Shown here piece by piece: positions 24,249 through 33,565 of a DNA stretch of 64,000 nucleotides (positions are counted from its first letter, which is position 1; every line of letters begins with the position of its first letter). Source of the DNA: VMCP01 sp964408945 (GTDB taxonomy: Bacteria; Bacteroidota; Bacteroidia; NS11-12g; UBA955); the NCBI GenBank assembly GCA_964408945.1, contig CAYPBJ010000007.1, positions 24,345 to 88,344 of the forward strand. The letters run 5' to 3'. The position numbers were made by a program, and so were the translations under genes. The notes beneath the pieces were generated by a model, which saw nothing but the letters and a program-made list of their open reading frames with translations, did not search any database and had not been told where the DNA came from.

Positions 24249-26201
24249 TTAAGTTAATGATTGATATGCGATGAACGCTGAGAAATATGCGATGAAACCA
24301 TAGAGTAAGAACAAAATAATAGACCATTTCCAGGTTCCAGTTTCCTTTTTTAATACCGCAACGGTGCTTACACATTGTAATGCGAAAGCATAAAATAGCA
24401 TTAAGCTAATAGCATAAGCCGGTGTATATTGAGCTAAGCCTGTGGTTGGATTGATTTGGGCTTGCATTTTTTGCCTAATTCCTACTACATCTTCTTCCTC
24501 ATTTGATTGAAAAAGGGTACTCATGGTTCCCACAAAAACTTCACGTGCGGCGAAAGATGAAATCAATGCAATGCCCGTTTTCCAATCATATCCTAAAGGT
24601 CTAATTGCAGGTTCAATGAATTTTCCGAGATGTCCTGCATAACTGGCTTCTAATTTTAGGGAGTTTTTGATTTGAAGACTATCTGGGTTGCCTTGGGCTG
24701 TTTCAATTTGTGCAAGTTTCTCAGCATTTAACATAGCTTTGGATGGGCCATAATTAGAGAGAGCCCATAACACCATAGATATGATGATGATGACTTTACC
24801 TGCTTCCCTAAGAAAAGATTTGCACTTGATCCAAGCGTTGTTCAAAACGGTTTGTAAACGAGGGGCTTGATAGGTGGGAAGTTCTAATACAAATTCAGAG
24901 GTTTCTCTGTTTTTTAGGAATATTTTAAGAACAATGGCCATGATAATGGCTACGAAAATTCCGGCAAAATAGGCTGAGGTCATCAAGACGGTTTGTGCGT
25001 GAAATGGTCCCCAAAAAACGCCCACAGGCACTACCAAGGAAATCAGTAAGATGTATACTGGTAAACGCGCGCTGCAGCTCATGAGGGGGACAATCAACAT
25101 CGTCACCAAACGCTCGGTTTTGTTTCGGATGTTTCTCGTGGCCATGATCGATGGGATGGCGCAGGCAAATCCTCCAACAAGTGGAATGATAGAACGGCCG
25201 TTAAGTCCCAATTTGCGCATGATTCTGTCAGTTAAGAAACTGGCGCGAACCATGTAACCGCTATCTTCTAAAATTCCAATTAGGAAAAAGAGGATGAAAA
25301 TCTGTGGTACGAAAATGATGACTCCTTCTAGTCCGCTGATGATACCATTGCTCACAAAGTTCCCAAGGGTAGTTGTTGATGGTAACCATTGATCAATTTG
25401 AGATCTTATTGCTGAAAATGCCCATTCAATTCCCTGCATGGGGAATTCTGCGAGCATAAAAACGCTTTGGAATAGGGCGAGCATCACCAATATGAAGGCC
25501 ATAATTCCTGTAATAGGGTGGATGAGCACTTTGTCAATTTTTAGTGTATTGACAGCGCTGAATTTGGTTTTTCGCTTAACACTTTTCTTGATGATACCAT
25601 CAATTTGGTTATATCTAAGCAGTGTTTCAGCCGATATTCCTTCGGGCTGGGTACCTTGAATGAACCATTTTAATCGATCTGTAAAGTTGGGTGTGTTTTG
25701 GATTTTTTGTCCTACAAATGGGTTCAGATTTAATACTTGGGTTATATCTTTATCTTTTCTAGGATTGAATGTAATGATGGGAATTCCCAGTTCCTTTGAG
25801 AGTTCGTGAATATCAATTTCAATGTTTCGTCGAAGTGCCGTATCGTGCATGGTGAGAATGCCCGCAGTGGGTATACCCAATTCAGCGACTTGTGAAAGCA
25901 ACAACAAGTTACGGCGTAAGTTTGAGGCATCTAAGATGAAAAACAGAGCTTCAGGTGCTTGTGTATCTATACCTAAAAGATTTTTCACTACCACCTTCTC
26001 ATAGTCGGTATTGGTAAATAAACTGTAAATTCCAGGTAGATCAACTAAGGTAGTTTCTGTATTGTGGAGCTTTCCTTCGAAAGAATCTACAGTAGTTCCG
26101 GGTAAGTTGCTGGTTTTCTGAGACAGGCCCGTGAGCCTATTGAAAAGCGTGGACTTTCCGCAATTGGGATTTCCTATCAAGGCAATGCGCTTCCACTTCA
26201 T
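24249..26201 (-). CDS. feoB: Ferrous iron transporter FeoB
   Basis: 650 residues from the ATG at 26201; a TTG six nucleotides earlier is an alternative. The N-terminal G domain has G1 GNPNCGKST (10-18), a G2/G3 region (NLPGTTVDSFEG, DLPGIYSLF) and, instead of canonical NKxD, the segment TMHDTALRR. The membrane part contains two Gate-type repeats (GFACAIPSIMATRNIRNKTE with the conserved Cys region, and FAAREVFVGTM). It imports Fe2+ across the inner membrane. feoA lies 6 nt upstream on the same strand. The changed G4 motif (MHDT rather than NKxD) agrees with some FeoB families and may alter nucleotide specificity. Confidence 0.94.
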   Translation of the reverse strand: MKWKRIALIGNPNCGKSTLFNRLTGLSQKTSNLPGTTVDSFEGKLHNTETTLVDLPGIYSLFTNTDYEKVVVKNLLGIDTQAPEALFFILDASNLRRNLLLLSQVAELGIPTAGILTMHDTALRRNIEIDIHELSKELGIPIITFNPRKDKDITQVLNLNPFVGQKIQNTPNFTDRLKWFIQGTQPEGISAETLLRYNQIDGIIKKSVKRKTKFSAVNTLKIDKVLIHPITGIMAFILVMLALFQSVFMLAEFPMQGIEWAFSAIRSQIDQWLPSTTTLGNFVSNGIISGLEGVIIFVPQIFILFFLIGILEDSGYMVRASFLTDRIMRKLGLNGRSIIPLVGGFACAIPSIMATRNIRNKTERLVTMLIVPLMSCSARLPVYILLISLVVPVGVFWGPFHAQTVLMTSAYFAGIFVAIIMAIVLKIFLKNRETSEFVLELPTYQAPRLQTVLNNAWIKCKSFLREAGKVIIIISMVLWALSNYGPSKAMLNAEKLAQIETAQGNPDSLQIKNSLKLEASYAGHLGKFIEPAIRPLGYDWKTGIALISSFAAREVFVGTMSTLFQSNEEEDVVGIRQKMQAQINPTTGLAQYTPAYAISLMLFYAFALQCVSTVAVLKKETGTWKWSIILFLLYGFIAYFSAFIAYQSLT

Positions 26202-26207
26202 GCGCAA

Positions 26208-26438
26208 TTATTTAACGCGTTTAACCATGATTTGTGAAGCTTCAGCTAGGCGAAGTCCTAAGATGTAGGAGTCAATTCGATAGGCAACAGGGTCGCCCCC
26301 AGGAGCAGCAAATAGTTTTTCTATTTCCGTTCCGGGAATGCAGCCCATTTCTGAAAGTTTTTGATGCAAACTGCCTTCATTGAGCGACTCTATTTCGTAA
26401 GTGCTTTCCAGTTCAATTTCTGCCGCGTTTGTGCTCAT
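26208..26438 (-). CDS. feoA: FeoA domain protein
   Basis: 76 residues with the SH3-like FeoA fold: LNEGSLHQKLSEMGCIPGTE, then VEKL-like beta strands and the terminal AYRIDSYILGLRLAEASQIM, as in FeoA proteins that assist FeoB. It precedes feoB by 6 nt, forming a feoAB operon. In many bacteria this operon is Fur- or Fnr-controlled; no clear operator was identified in the 61-nt upstream spacer. Confidence 0.92.
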   Translation of the reverse strand: MSTNAAEIELESTYEIESLNEGSLHQKLSEMGCIPGTEIEKLFAAPGGDPVAYRIDSYILGLRLAEASQIMVKRVK

Positions 26439-26499
26439 CCTCCCACAAATTTAGAATGATTTTAAATAACAACCAAGTGTAAACACAAAGTTCTTAAAA

Positions 26500-29361
26500 T
26501 CACTCTACATTTTGTATGACTTTTATCAGTTTATAACGGTCTTTGGTGCTTGATTTGATGATTTCTTTCTCTGAGGGATATTCATTCAACAAATTTTCCC
26601 ATTCTTTAGATGTGGCCTTTTTGAGCATGCGTTTGAAAAGCAATGAATTTTTAACAACTTCAGAATTCCACATTTTTTGTAAGAATTGAGTATTCTCCAT
26701 TCCAGTGGTTTCGTCTGCAAACGGAATGGCTCTATCGCAAATCTTGAATTGATATTCCTTGTGTAGGTTGCTATTGAATACAGCCAACATCAAGTCGTAT
26801 TTTTTCTGGGGATTAGTCAATCTAGAGAATTGCACTAAAGCTAGATCTCTTCGCACTTTGGCGTTGATATCAGAATTACCAATAGTGTTCAATGTAAATT
26901 GATAAAGCAAATCGTTGTTTGAAATGCCTTTAACTTTGTTTAAATCATAAAAAATACGGGCATATAAAACGGCTAAATGTGAATTACCCATTTTTGCAGC
27001 ACTTTCTATGTCTTCAATGCCTTTCTTTGGATTGCTGTAATAAGGGAAGGCAACATCCATTTTACTCTCTATTTCTGCTGGAACGAAATTGTAGAACTGC
27101 AATTTAGTTTGAGCGCTGATGTTTGGATTTTGATAGTATGAAGTAATCCAATCCATGAATTTTTTCTGAGTTGCTTCATTTGCTGGGAACAGATCTAACA
27201 TGGTAAATTTCTCTTCCACAGGTTCTTCCGGTTTAAATACAAAGTCATTTGCAAGTGGTAACCAAACACTGCTTATGTTGCTATCTTGAAGTCCGTTTAG
27301 TGTTTCGGTGATGAATCTTTCCTGGGTTTTGGCTTTCAGTGAAGGCCAATCAGGACTTTTAGGCTGATTCACGCCAAACTGAACGTAACTCTTCAACCAA
27401 TCAACATACATTTGTTTTTGAATGATGTGTGAAGCTTTGATTTCTTGTGAGAATTTCAAATTTTGATAATGGGTTTCAATTTCATCTGGGTCAATATCAG
27501 CATTTTTGTCTCTTATAAAACTTTTACCTTTGATAATAAGCGCGTTTGAATAGAATGGGTCTACAAGGTATTGCACCAATGTTTCATTGGGGAAATTGAT
27601 TTCATTCAATTCTTGGTAAACGCTAGTGGTAATGGTGGTGTCTATTTTACGGCCTTTATCGGTACGAGCAAGAATTTGTAATTTTAAATATTTAGATTTT
27701 CCGTAACTCAATTGGGTGGGTTCTCCATTGTCTGTAGAATTGATGATGTTCAATACCGAAGAACCGGTGCTGTTGTCAAGTGTAACGTACAAGTCTGGTT
27801 GGCCTTTAGAGAAATACCAAGTATTGAAAAAGTGATCCATATTGGTTCCGGTAACCGTTTCTACGCATTTTTTCCAATCGTAAACGTTGGCATTTTTGTA
27901 GGCATAGCTAGATAGATATAACTTCATAGAAGCTTTGAAAGCATCTGTACCAATATGGTTTCTCAAGCGGTGTAATATACCAGCGCCTTTATTGTATCTA
28001 ATATCATCGAATTGATCATCAATCAGGGAGTAATGATGATTTACCAAGGCATTTTTATTGGAAGATTCAGCATCAATATCTAAATTTTCAAACATCCAGG
28101 CATCAGCATTGGCTTTGCCGTATTTGTATTCTCTCCAAAGGTATTCTGAGTAATTGGCGAAACTTTCGTTTAGAGTAAGGTGAGCCCAGCTTTCGCAAGT
28201 AACATAATCTCCAAACCAGTGATGGAACAACTCATGAGCAACGTAATCTTCCATGTCGTTGTCAGGGTCATGAAGTCTTTCATTGTGAATCACTGCGGTG
28301 GTGTTTTCCATTGCGCCGCTCACAAAATCACGAGCAACAATTTGGTCGTACTTTGCCCACATAAAAGGTACACCTGTGAAAGAACTGAAGAACTCAATCA
28401 TTTCAGGAGTGTTACCAAAAACAGCTTTGGCATCGGAAGAATAAACATCTTCTACAAAATACTGAACAGGAATTTCTTTATCGAATTTAACTGAGCGATC
28501 TTTTACTATTTTCCAATCGCCAATGGCCAACATGGTGAGGTAAACAGCATGCGGTTGGTTCATTTCCCATACATCGGTTTTAGTAGGTTTTGCTGGTGCT
28601 CCTGCGTTTGCTGGAAACTGTTCAGTTTGTGATGAAATCTTTGAACCGTTGCTAATGCATGTGAGTTGGGCAGGATATTTTACTTTGATTCGGTGGGTGT
28701 GTTTTTGATTTGGGACATCAATAGTAGGAAACCAACAAGAATTAGCTTGTGGTTCGCCTTGTGTCCACATTTGCATTGGACTAACAGGGTCTTTCCCGTC
28801 GGTATTGATGAAGTAAGCACCCTTATCGCTTTTTATGGCTGTTCCGGTTGTTTCTCCCAATTGAAATACTTTTCTATCAGGGTTTGCCTGGTAATCAATG
28901 CTTATTTTAATTTTCTGATTAGCAGTGTAATTTTCTTTAAACTTGATGATTAGGTGTAAAGAATCTGTGTATCTGAAGTTTAATTTTTCAGGTGCGGGTC
29001 CATTTGAAGTGCCATTTTGGCCAGTTAAACGTACATCAGAAATGTCCATCTTTTTTGCATCCAATACTAGGCTATCTTGAGAATAGTAATACGGTTGAAG
29101 GGTTAATGTAGCCGTTCCGTTGATGGTGTGTTTTTCAAAATCAACAGATATATCGAGATCTGTATGGTTTAATGTCCAAGGTTTATCGGCTGGAGCTTGG
29201 TAGGGAAGATTCTTGCCTCCTGCGTATAAGATATTGTTTATAATTTCGCCAACTTCTTGACGGGTGAAGATTTGTTGTTCTCCGTCAACTACTTTTTTGG
29301 GGCCGCCACAAGCAACAAAAAGTGTCGCTAAAGAGAAGGCGAGGATGTATTTTGTTTTCAT
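26500..29361 (-). CDS. M1-family aminopeptidase, lipoprotein
   Basis: 953 residues. The N-terminal lipobox LFVAC places Cys at residue 18, so the enzyme is predicted to be anchored in the envelope. The gluzincin signatures are present: the exopeptidase motif GAMEN (about 348) and HELFHHWFGD (about 374) with the downstream NESFANYSEYLW Glu ligand. The N-terminal domain is a beta-saddle as in M1 enzymes, and the C-terminal alpha-helical domain is long. It removes N-terminal residues from peptides. It is the last gene of a likely DedA-aroE-peptidase operon; aroE ends 2 nt before its start. Confidence 0.93.
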   Translation of the reverse strand: MKTKYILAFSLATLFVACGGPKKVVDGEQQIFTRQEVGEIINNILYAGGKNLPYQAPADKPWTLNHTDLDISVDFEKHTINGTATLTLQPYYYSQDSLVLDAKKMDISDVRLTGQNGTSNGPAPEKLNFRYTDSLHLIIKFKENYTANQKIKISIDYQANPDRKVFQLGETTGTAIKSDKGAYFINTDGKDPVSPMQMWTQGEPQANSCWFPTIDVPNQKHTHRIKVKYPAQLTCISNGSKISSQTEQFPANAGAPAKPTKTDVWEMNQPHAVYLTMLAIGDWKIVKDRSVKFDKEIPVQYFVEDVYSSDAKAVFGNTPEMIEFFSSFTGVPFMWAKYDQIVARDFVSGAMENTTAVIHNERLHDPDNDMEDYVAHELFHHWFGDYVTCESWAHLTLNESFANYSEYLWREYKYGKANADAWMFENLDIDAESSNKNALVNHHYSLIDDQFDDIRYNKGAGILHRLRNHIGTDAFKASMKLYLSSYAYKNANVYDWKKCVETVTGTNMDHFFNTWYFSKGQPDLYVTLDNSTGSSVLNIINSTDNGEPTQLSYGKSKYLKLQILARTDKGRKIDTTITTSVYQELNEINFPNETLVQYLVDPFYSNALIIKGKSFIRDKNADIDPDEIETHYQNLKFSQEIKASHIIQKQMYVDWLKSYVQFGVNQPKSPDWPSLKAKTQERFITETLNGLQDSNISSVWLPLANDFVFKPEEPVEEKFTMLDLFPANEATQKKFMDWITSYYQNPNISAQTKLQFYNFVPAEIESKMDVAFPYYSNPKKGIEDIESAAKMGNSHLAVLYARIFYDLNKVKGISNNDLLYQFTLNTIGNSDINAKVRRDLALVQFSRLTNPQKKYDLMLAVFNSNLHKEYQFKICDRAIPFADETTGMENTQFLQKMWNSEVVKNSLLFKRMLKKATSKEWENLLNEYPSEKEIIKSSTKDRYKLIKVIQNVE

Positions 29362-29363
29362 TT

Positions 29364-30104
29364 TTAAGATTTAAATATTTCCCATGCTTTTTCAGCCTGG
29401 ATTTGCAACATATATTTCCCGTTCATCGTTTTAATGCCGTAAGCTTGAGCCATGGCCATTAATTCGGTGGTAGTAGGATTGTAAATTAAGTCAATTAAGG
29501 AACAAGAAGAATCGAATTTTCTCAAGGAATGCAGAGGAGAAGCGTCTGTGTCTGGCCACATGCCTACCGGGGTGCAGTTTACCAATAATGTTTCGGTAAA
29601 GTGCTGATCAGGTAGAGTTAAGCCCATGCTCCTACTAACGTAAATAAATGGAATTTCGTGTGTGTTTAATACAGCTTTTATTGCTTTCGATGATCCACCA
29701 GTGCCGATGATAATGGCTTGTTTTGGTTTCCGGGGAAGTAAATTTAAGGATTCTTCGAAGCCAAAATAATCGGTATTGTGACCGTAAAGGTGGGTTTGGT
29801 TGTCAATTCGTTCAATTTTAACGGTATTGACAGCGCCTATGGCTTTTGCTTGAGGTGAAATATGGGTTAATAAAGGAATGATGTCTGTTTTAAAAGGAAT
29901 TGTGACATTGAACCCTATTAAGTTAGATTGGGAGTGAATGAGTGAGGTAACCGAATTTATATGGTCTAAGGGAAACAGTGAATATTGACCGTGTAAATAT
30001 CCTTCGGAAGAAAAAAAATCAGAAAAAATTTGGGGCGAACGGGAGTGTTCAACCGGATTTCCAATGAGTCCGAGCAAAAAAGGCTGGAGTTTGGAAATGG
30101 GCAT
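29364..30104 (-). CDS. aroE: Shikimate 5-dehydrogenase
   Basis: A 246-residue NADP-dependent enzyme reducing 3-dehydroshikimate to shikimate. Motifs: GLIGNPVEHSRSPQIFSDFF (substrate Ser-x-Ser), GFNVTIPFKTDIIPLL with the catalytic Lys, GAVNTVKIE, GHNTDYFGFEESL with the Asp, and the glycine-rich nucleotide loop IIGTGGSSKAIKAVL. The length is slightly below the usual 270 of E. coli AroE. It is sandwiched 3 nt after the DedA gene and 2 nt before the aminopeptidase gene, indicating one transcript although the functions are unrelated. Confidence 0.94.
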   Translation of the reverse strand: MPISKLQPFLLGLIGNPVEHSRSPQIFSDFFSSEGYLHGQYSLFPLDHINSVTSLIHSQSNLIGFNVTIPFKTDIIPLLTHISPQAKAIGAVNTVKIERIDNQTHLYGHNTDYFGFEESLNLLPRKPKQAIIIGTGGSSKAIKAVLNTHEIPFIYVSRSMGLTLPDQHFTETLLVNCTPVGMWPDTDASPLHSLRKFDSSCSLIDLIYNPTTTELMAMAQAYGIKTMNGKYMLQIQAEKAWEIFKS

Positions 30105-30107
30105 GGT

Positions 30108-30755
30108 TTATTTTTTGAATTTGGATTTCAGTGCCTGATAGATCATGGGCAACACAGAGATTCCAATGATGCCGAAGACCACAGTTTCAAAATGTTCTTT
30201 AACCCAAGGATGGTTTCCAAGGGCGTATCCCAAGGAAGTAATAGAGGTCACCCAAAGAACGGCGCCGGCAATGCAATAGGTCAAAAATTTTCCGTAGGTC
30301 ATGGAACCCATGCCAGCTGCGAAAGGTGCGAAAGTTCTTACGATGGGAACAAAACGCGCCATGATGAGGGTGTATCCGCCGTGTTTGGCATAAAATTCTT
30401 CGGTTTGAGTGAGGTATTCGCGTTTGAGCAATTTCCAATTGAGGTCAAAAACCCTGGTTCCAAAGCGAGAACCAATGAAATAATTGGTGTTATCACCCAA
30501 AAGGGCCGCGACAATTAGTAGAGGAATGAGTACAAAAATATTCAACGTATTGTCAAGAGCAGCGATAGAACCAGCCGCAAAGAGCAAAGAGTCTCCCGGC
30601 AATAATGGCATTACTACAAGGCCGGTTTCAGTGAAAACAATGGCAAAAAGAATGAGGTAGGTTAAATTTTTATAGGTGCCTACCAAATAAGTGAGTTTCT
30701 CGTCTAAATGCAGGAGCCAATCGCTGAAAAAGTCTAAGATGCTAAGAATAGTCAT
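30108..30755 (-). CDS. DedA-family membrane protein
   Basis: 215 residues with multiple transmembrane helices and the DedA signature: ETGLVVMPLLPGDSLLFAAG near the N-terminus, GDNTNYFIGSRFGTR in the middle, and MARFVPIVRTFAPFAAGMG followed by a membrane reentrant helix. DedA proteins influence membrane homeostasis and are implicated in lipid-carrier transport; the substrate here is unknown. It is the first gene of a minus-strand operon with aroE and an M1 aminopeptidase. Confidence 0.93.
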   Translation of the reverse strand: MTILSILDFFSDWLLHLDEKLTYLVGTYKNLTYLILFAIVFTETGLVVMPLLPGDSLLFAAGSIAALDNTLNIFVLIPLLIVAALLGDNTNYFIGSRFGTRVFDLNWKLLKREYLTQTEEFYAKHGGYTLIMARFVPIVRTFAPFAAGMGSMTYGKFLTYCIAGAVLWVTSITSLGYALGNHPWVKEHFETVVFGIIGISVLPMIYQALKSKFKK

Positions 30756-30789
30756 GAAGCAAAGTTCAGTGATTTACTTGAAATCACCT

Positions 30790-30797
30790 TATATTCG
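30790..30797 (+). promoter_or_regulatory. Near-consensus -7 box (TATATTCG) for the small lipoprotein gene
   Basis: One mismatch to TAnnTTTG (TTCG instead of TTTG), ending 6 nt before the ATG at 30804. The same TTCG variant is seen at 35474 before another lipoprotein gene. Confidence 0.35.
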
Positions 30798-30803
30798 CGA
30801 TGT

Positions 30804-30920
30804 ATGATGCGAAAATTCTTGTTGACAGTGGCTTGTTTTTTGGTGATTGGAACCATCGTTTCTTGCGGAACTCCTCGTCCTCGCACCCAGAAGAAGGGTG
30901 GGTGCAATTGCGGATTTTGA
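30804..30920 (+). CDS. Small lipoprotein, 38 residues
   Basis: ATG at 30804 (a second ATG directly follows at 30807) reads MMRKFLLTVACFLVIGTIVS, then a lipobox Cys at residue 21, a basic Pro-rich linker (GTPRPRTQKK) and a terminal GGCNCGF, stop TGA at 30918. Hydrophobic signal, lipobox and a short basic tail with a C-x-C end resemble the tiny Bacteroidota lipoproteins ending in Gly/Cys-rich tails. It lies between the divergent DedA gene and ahcY, 28 nt before the latter. Codons and the upstream -7-like box support a real gene, but its function is unknown. Confidence 0.6.
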   Translation: MMRKFLLTVACFLVIGTIVSCGTPRPRTQKKGGCNCGF

Positions 30921-30922
30921 AC

Positions 30923-30948
30923 TATCTTTGCAGTTCGAAAGTTCGAAC
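30923..30948 (+). promoter_or_regulatory. ahcY promoter box TATCTTTG followed by a GTTCGAA direct repeat
   Basis: TATCTTTG at 30923-30930 matches TAnnTTTG and ends 18 nt before the ahcY ATG. Between it and the ATG, GTTCGAA occurs twice separated by one A (30933-30939 and 30941-30947), and the second copy extends to the palindrome GTTCGAAC. This could be an operator or leader element; no regulator is assigned. Confidence 0.5.
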
Positions 30949-32262
30949 ATGTCTACAGCATCAACCTATATTCCTTACAAAGTAAAAGATATCTCACTTG
31001 CAGAGTGGGGTAGAAAAGAAATTAAATTGGCCGAAGCCGAAATGCCTGGATTGATGGCATTGCGCGATGAATTCGGTGCATCAAAACCATTAGCAGGGGC
31101 TCGCATTGCGGGTTGCCTTCACATGACCATTCAAACTGCCGTTTTGATTGAAACGTTGGTTGAATTGGGAGCAGATGTTACTTGGAGTTCTTGTAACATT
31201 TTCTCAACTCAAGATCACGCTGCTGCTGCTATTGCCGCTGCAGGTATTCCTGTATATGCTTGGAAAGGCATGACAGAAGAAGAATTTGATTGGTGTATTG
31301 AGCAAACCTTATTCTTTGGAGAAGATCGTCAACCTTTGAATATGATTTTGGATGATGGAGGTGATTTGACCAACATGTGTCTAGATCGTTATCCTGAATT
31401 GGTTGCTGGTATTCGCGGAATTTCAGAAGAAACCACAACCGGTGTTCACCGTTTGTACGAGCGCATGGTAAAAGGTACTTTGCCTTTGCCAGCGATCAAC
31501 ATCAACGACTCAGTTACTAAGAGCAAATTTGACAACAAATACGGTTGTAAAGAAAGTTTGGTGGATGCGATTCGTCGTGCTACCGACACTATGATGGCCG
31601 GTAAAGTTGCTGTTGTTTGTGGATACGGTGACGTGGGTAAAGGTTCTGCGGAAAGTTTGCGCGGAGCTGGTGCTCGTGTCATTGTGACTGAAGTAGATCC
31701 TATCTGTGCACTTCAAGCTGCTATGGATGGTTTCCAGGTATTGCGTCTTGAAACTGCTATTCCTTTGGTTGATATCGTGGTTACTGCAACTGGTAACTGC
31801 AATATCGTTACTGATAAGCATTTTAAAGCGATGAAAGACAAAACCATCGTTTGTAATATTGGTCATTTCGACAATGAAATTGATATGGCTTGGTTGAATA
31901 AAAACTACGGTTCAGCGAAATACACTGTGAAGCCTCAAGTTGATATTTTCAATGTTGACGGACGTGAAGTGATTGTATTAGCTGAAGGTCGTTTGGTGAA
32001 TTTGGGTTGCGCAATGGGTCACCCAAGTTTTGTGATGAGTAACAGTTTCACCAACCAAACTTTGGCTCAAATGGAATTGTGGATGAACCACGGCAAATAC
32101 AAAAACGAAGTTTATGTGTTGCCTAAGCACCTAGATGAGAAAGTGGCAAAATTGCACTTGGCGAAGATTGGTGTTGAATTGACTGAATTGACTCCTGAGC
32201 AAGCTGATTACATTGGCGTGTCTTTGAGTGGTCCATTCAAGCGCGACGAATACCGTTACTAA
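30949..32262 (+). CDS. ahcY: Adenosylhomocysteinase
   Basis: 437 residues from the ATG at 30949. It hydrolyses S-adenosylhomocysteine to homocysteine and adenosine, removing the product inhibitor of methyltransferases. Substrate and NAD sites are intact: HMTIQTAVLIETLVELGADV, WSSCNIFSTQDHAAAAI, the NAD-binding GKVAVVCGYGDVGKGSAESL, NIGHFDNEIDM, and the C-terminal KRDEYRY that closes the NAD site. It is single-gene in context, with its own promoter box and an unusual GTTCGAA repeat leader, and is convergent with the membrane protein gene at 32270. Confidence 0.97.
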   Translation: MSTASTYIPYKVKDISLAEWGRKEIKLAEAEMPGLMALRDEFGASKPLAGARIAGCLHMTIQTAVLIETLVELGADVTWSSCNIFSTQDHAAAAIAAAGIPVYAWKGMTEEEFDWCIEQTLFFGEDRQPLNMILDDGGDLTNMCLDRYPELVAGIRGISEETTTGVHRLYERMVKGTLPLPAININDSVTKSKFDNKYGCKESLVDAIRRATDTMMAGKVAVVCGYGDVGKGSAESLRGAGARVIVTEVDPICALQAAMDGFQVLRLETAIPLVDIVVTATGNCNIVTDKHFKAMKDKTIVCNIGHFDNEIDMAWLNKNYGSAKYTVKPQVDIFNVDGREVIVLAEGRLVNLGCAMGHPSFVMSNSFTNQTLAQMELWMNHGKYKNEVYVLPKHLDEKVAKLHLAKIGVELTELTPEQADYIGVSLSGPFKRDEYRY

Positions 32263-32269
32263 TCAGTTT

Positions 32270-33565
32270 TCATTGGATGCGGTAAGCATCTTTTGAAAGA
32301 CCAGAAAAATACCGTTGATTGAGTTGATGATTCTTCAACGGATAAGCAAAAGAAGCCCCTCGGAATTCATTTTTTCCCAGGGGCTTTTTGTTGCTGTTGG
32401 ATTTTAAATCGTATAGCGTAGCGCTATCAGATAAGCAAAAGGTAACGGGTTTTGATGAGTTAAGGTGGGTGCTGTAAATTAAGGATTCGTAAGGAATGGC
32501 CCATGCTATTCCAAAAACATCGGGGTGAAACTCGTTGTACGATGTGATTATTTTGAGCCCATTTTTAGAAAGGTCTTGAGCAGTTTGAATTTTTGTTGTT
32601 AATTCTTGCAGTCGATGTCTATGGAAATTGGCTTGCTTGACGAGGAAAAAACATCCCCAGAAAAAAACAACCGCAACCGAATATTGTAGGCGTGTGCTTT
32701 TATCAGAATTTATTAGCGGCAGCGCGATAATGAGCCAGAGTGGAGCGTAACTTTTCTGCATCATCATACCGGAGTCGCCGTCTTGATAAAGATGGGTGAT
32801 GAAAAATGTGGTAAGCAAAACAGCCGCCATATAAGTATATCGTTGTTTGCCTTGAAAAACGACGATTCCCCCAATAAAAACGATGAGATAAGGCAACGCC
32901 CATCCCCCAAAAATAGACGTGTAAAAATAGTGCCATCCCCAGCTTTGAAACACGTTTTGAAGGTGAAAGAACTTGCCAAGAATTTCTGATTCGTAGCCAG
33001 AAGCAGGAATGAGTGTTAATTTAATCAAGGCGGTGGCGACTAGGCTGAAAATGTGAAATGGCTTCTGAAAAAGAGAAACAGCAATCAGGGCAGGGAGTAT
33101 TCCAGGGTGTGCCAAATACGCGGTGGTGGCCCATAGGAAAATTAGGGGTTTTCGGGTTTCTAGGGTGAAAAGTCCCCCGAAAATCAATGCCAAAATCATT
33201 TCGGCGGTGCCTAAAAATTGGAATTCAGGGCCAGTAATGAGAAAGATTCCCAAGAAATAAAAACTCCATTGGGGCTTTTTGAATTGTGCAGTTGAATACC
33301 AACTAGCAGCGAACGCCCATGCCAATGGAGTGAGAGACAGTAACGACGCCACGGCTTGAATGGGTAAATGTATATAAACCGCGATTTGGGCCGGGAATAA
33401 GTTCAAATATTGGGAAAAACGGAAATGTTCTACCGCCGGAAAACGGTTGAGCACATTGAAAAGGGTAAAGGCACTGTCGGCGTACAGAGTGCGTTCCCAG
33501 GTGAAAATGAATGCCAGTAGGAATAGCGATAACCAGACGCTGACGTTAAACTTCCACGAGGTCAT
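32270..33565 (-). CDS. Polytopic membrane protein of unknown function
   Basis: 431 residues from the ATG at 33565; an upstream TTG at 33589 would lengthen the overlap with parE. About eight to ten hydrophobic helices are visible, starting with VWLSLFLLAFIFTW, then SLLSLTPLAWAFAAS, FYFLGIFLITGPEF and others, and a soluble C-terminal tail of about 100 residues. The topology recalls membrane glycosyltransferases of the ArnT/PMT type, but no motif proves this. The start lies 20 nt inside the 3' end of parE, so the two are likely cotranscribed. Confidence 0.6.
   Translation of the reverse strand: MTSWKFNVSVWLSLFLLAFIFTWERTLYADSAFTLFNVLNRFPAVEHFRFSQYLNLFPAQIAVYIHLPIQAVASLLSLTPLAWAFAASWYSTAQFKKPQWSFYFLGIFLITGPEFQFLGTAEMILALIFGGLFTLETRKPLIFLWATTAYLAHPGILPALIAVSLFQKPFHIFSLVATALIKLTLIPASGYESEILGKFFHLQNVFQSWGWHYFYTSIFGGWALPYLIVFIGGIVVFQGKQRYTYMAAVLLTTFFITHLYQDGDSGMMMQKSYAPLWLIIALPLINSDKSTRLQYSVAVVFFWGCFFLVKQANFHRHRLQELTTKIQTAQDLSKNGLKIITSYNEFHPDVFGIAWAIPYESLIYSTHLNSSKPVTFCLSDSATLYDLKSNSNKKPLGKNEFRGASFAYPLKNHQLNQRYFSGLSKDAYRIQ

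Noticed and set aside
30108..30438. Minus-strand ORF of 79 residues at 30199-30438 in another frame of the DedA gene
   Set aside because: Composition (Arg/His-rich) and full overlap with a conserved membrane protein gene mark it as a shadow reading frame.
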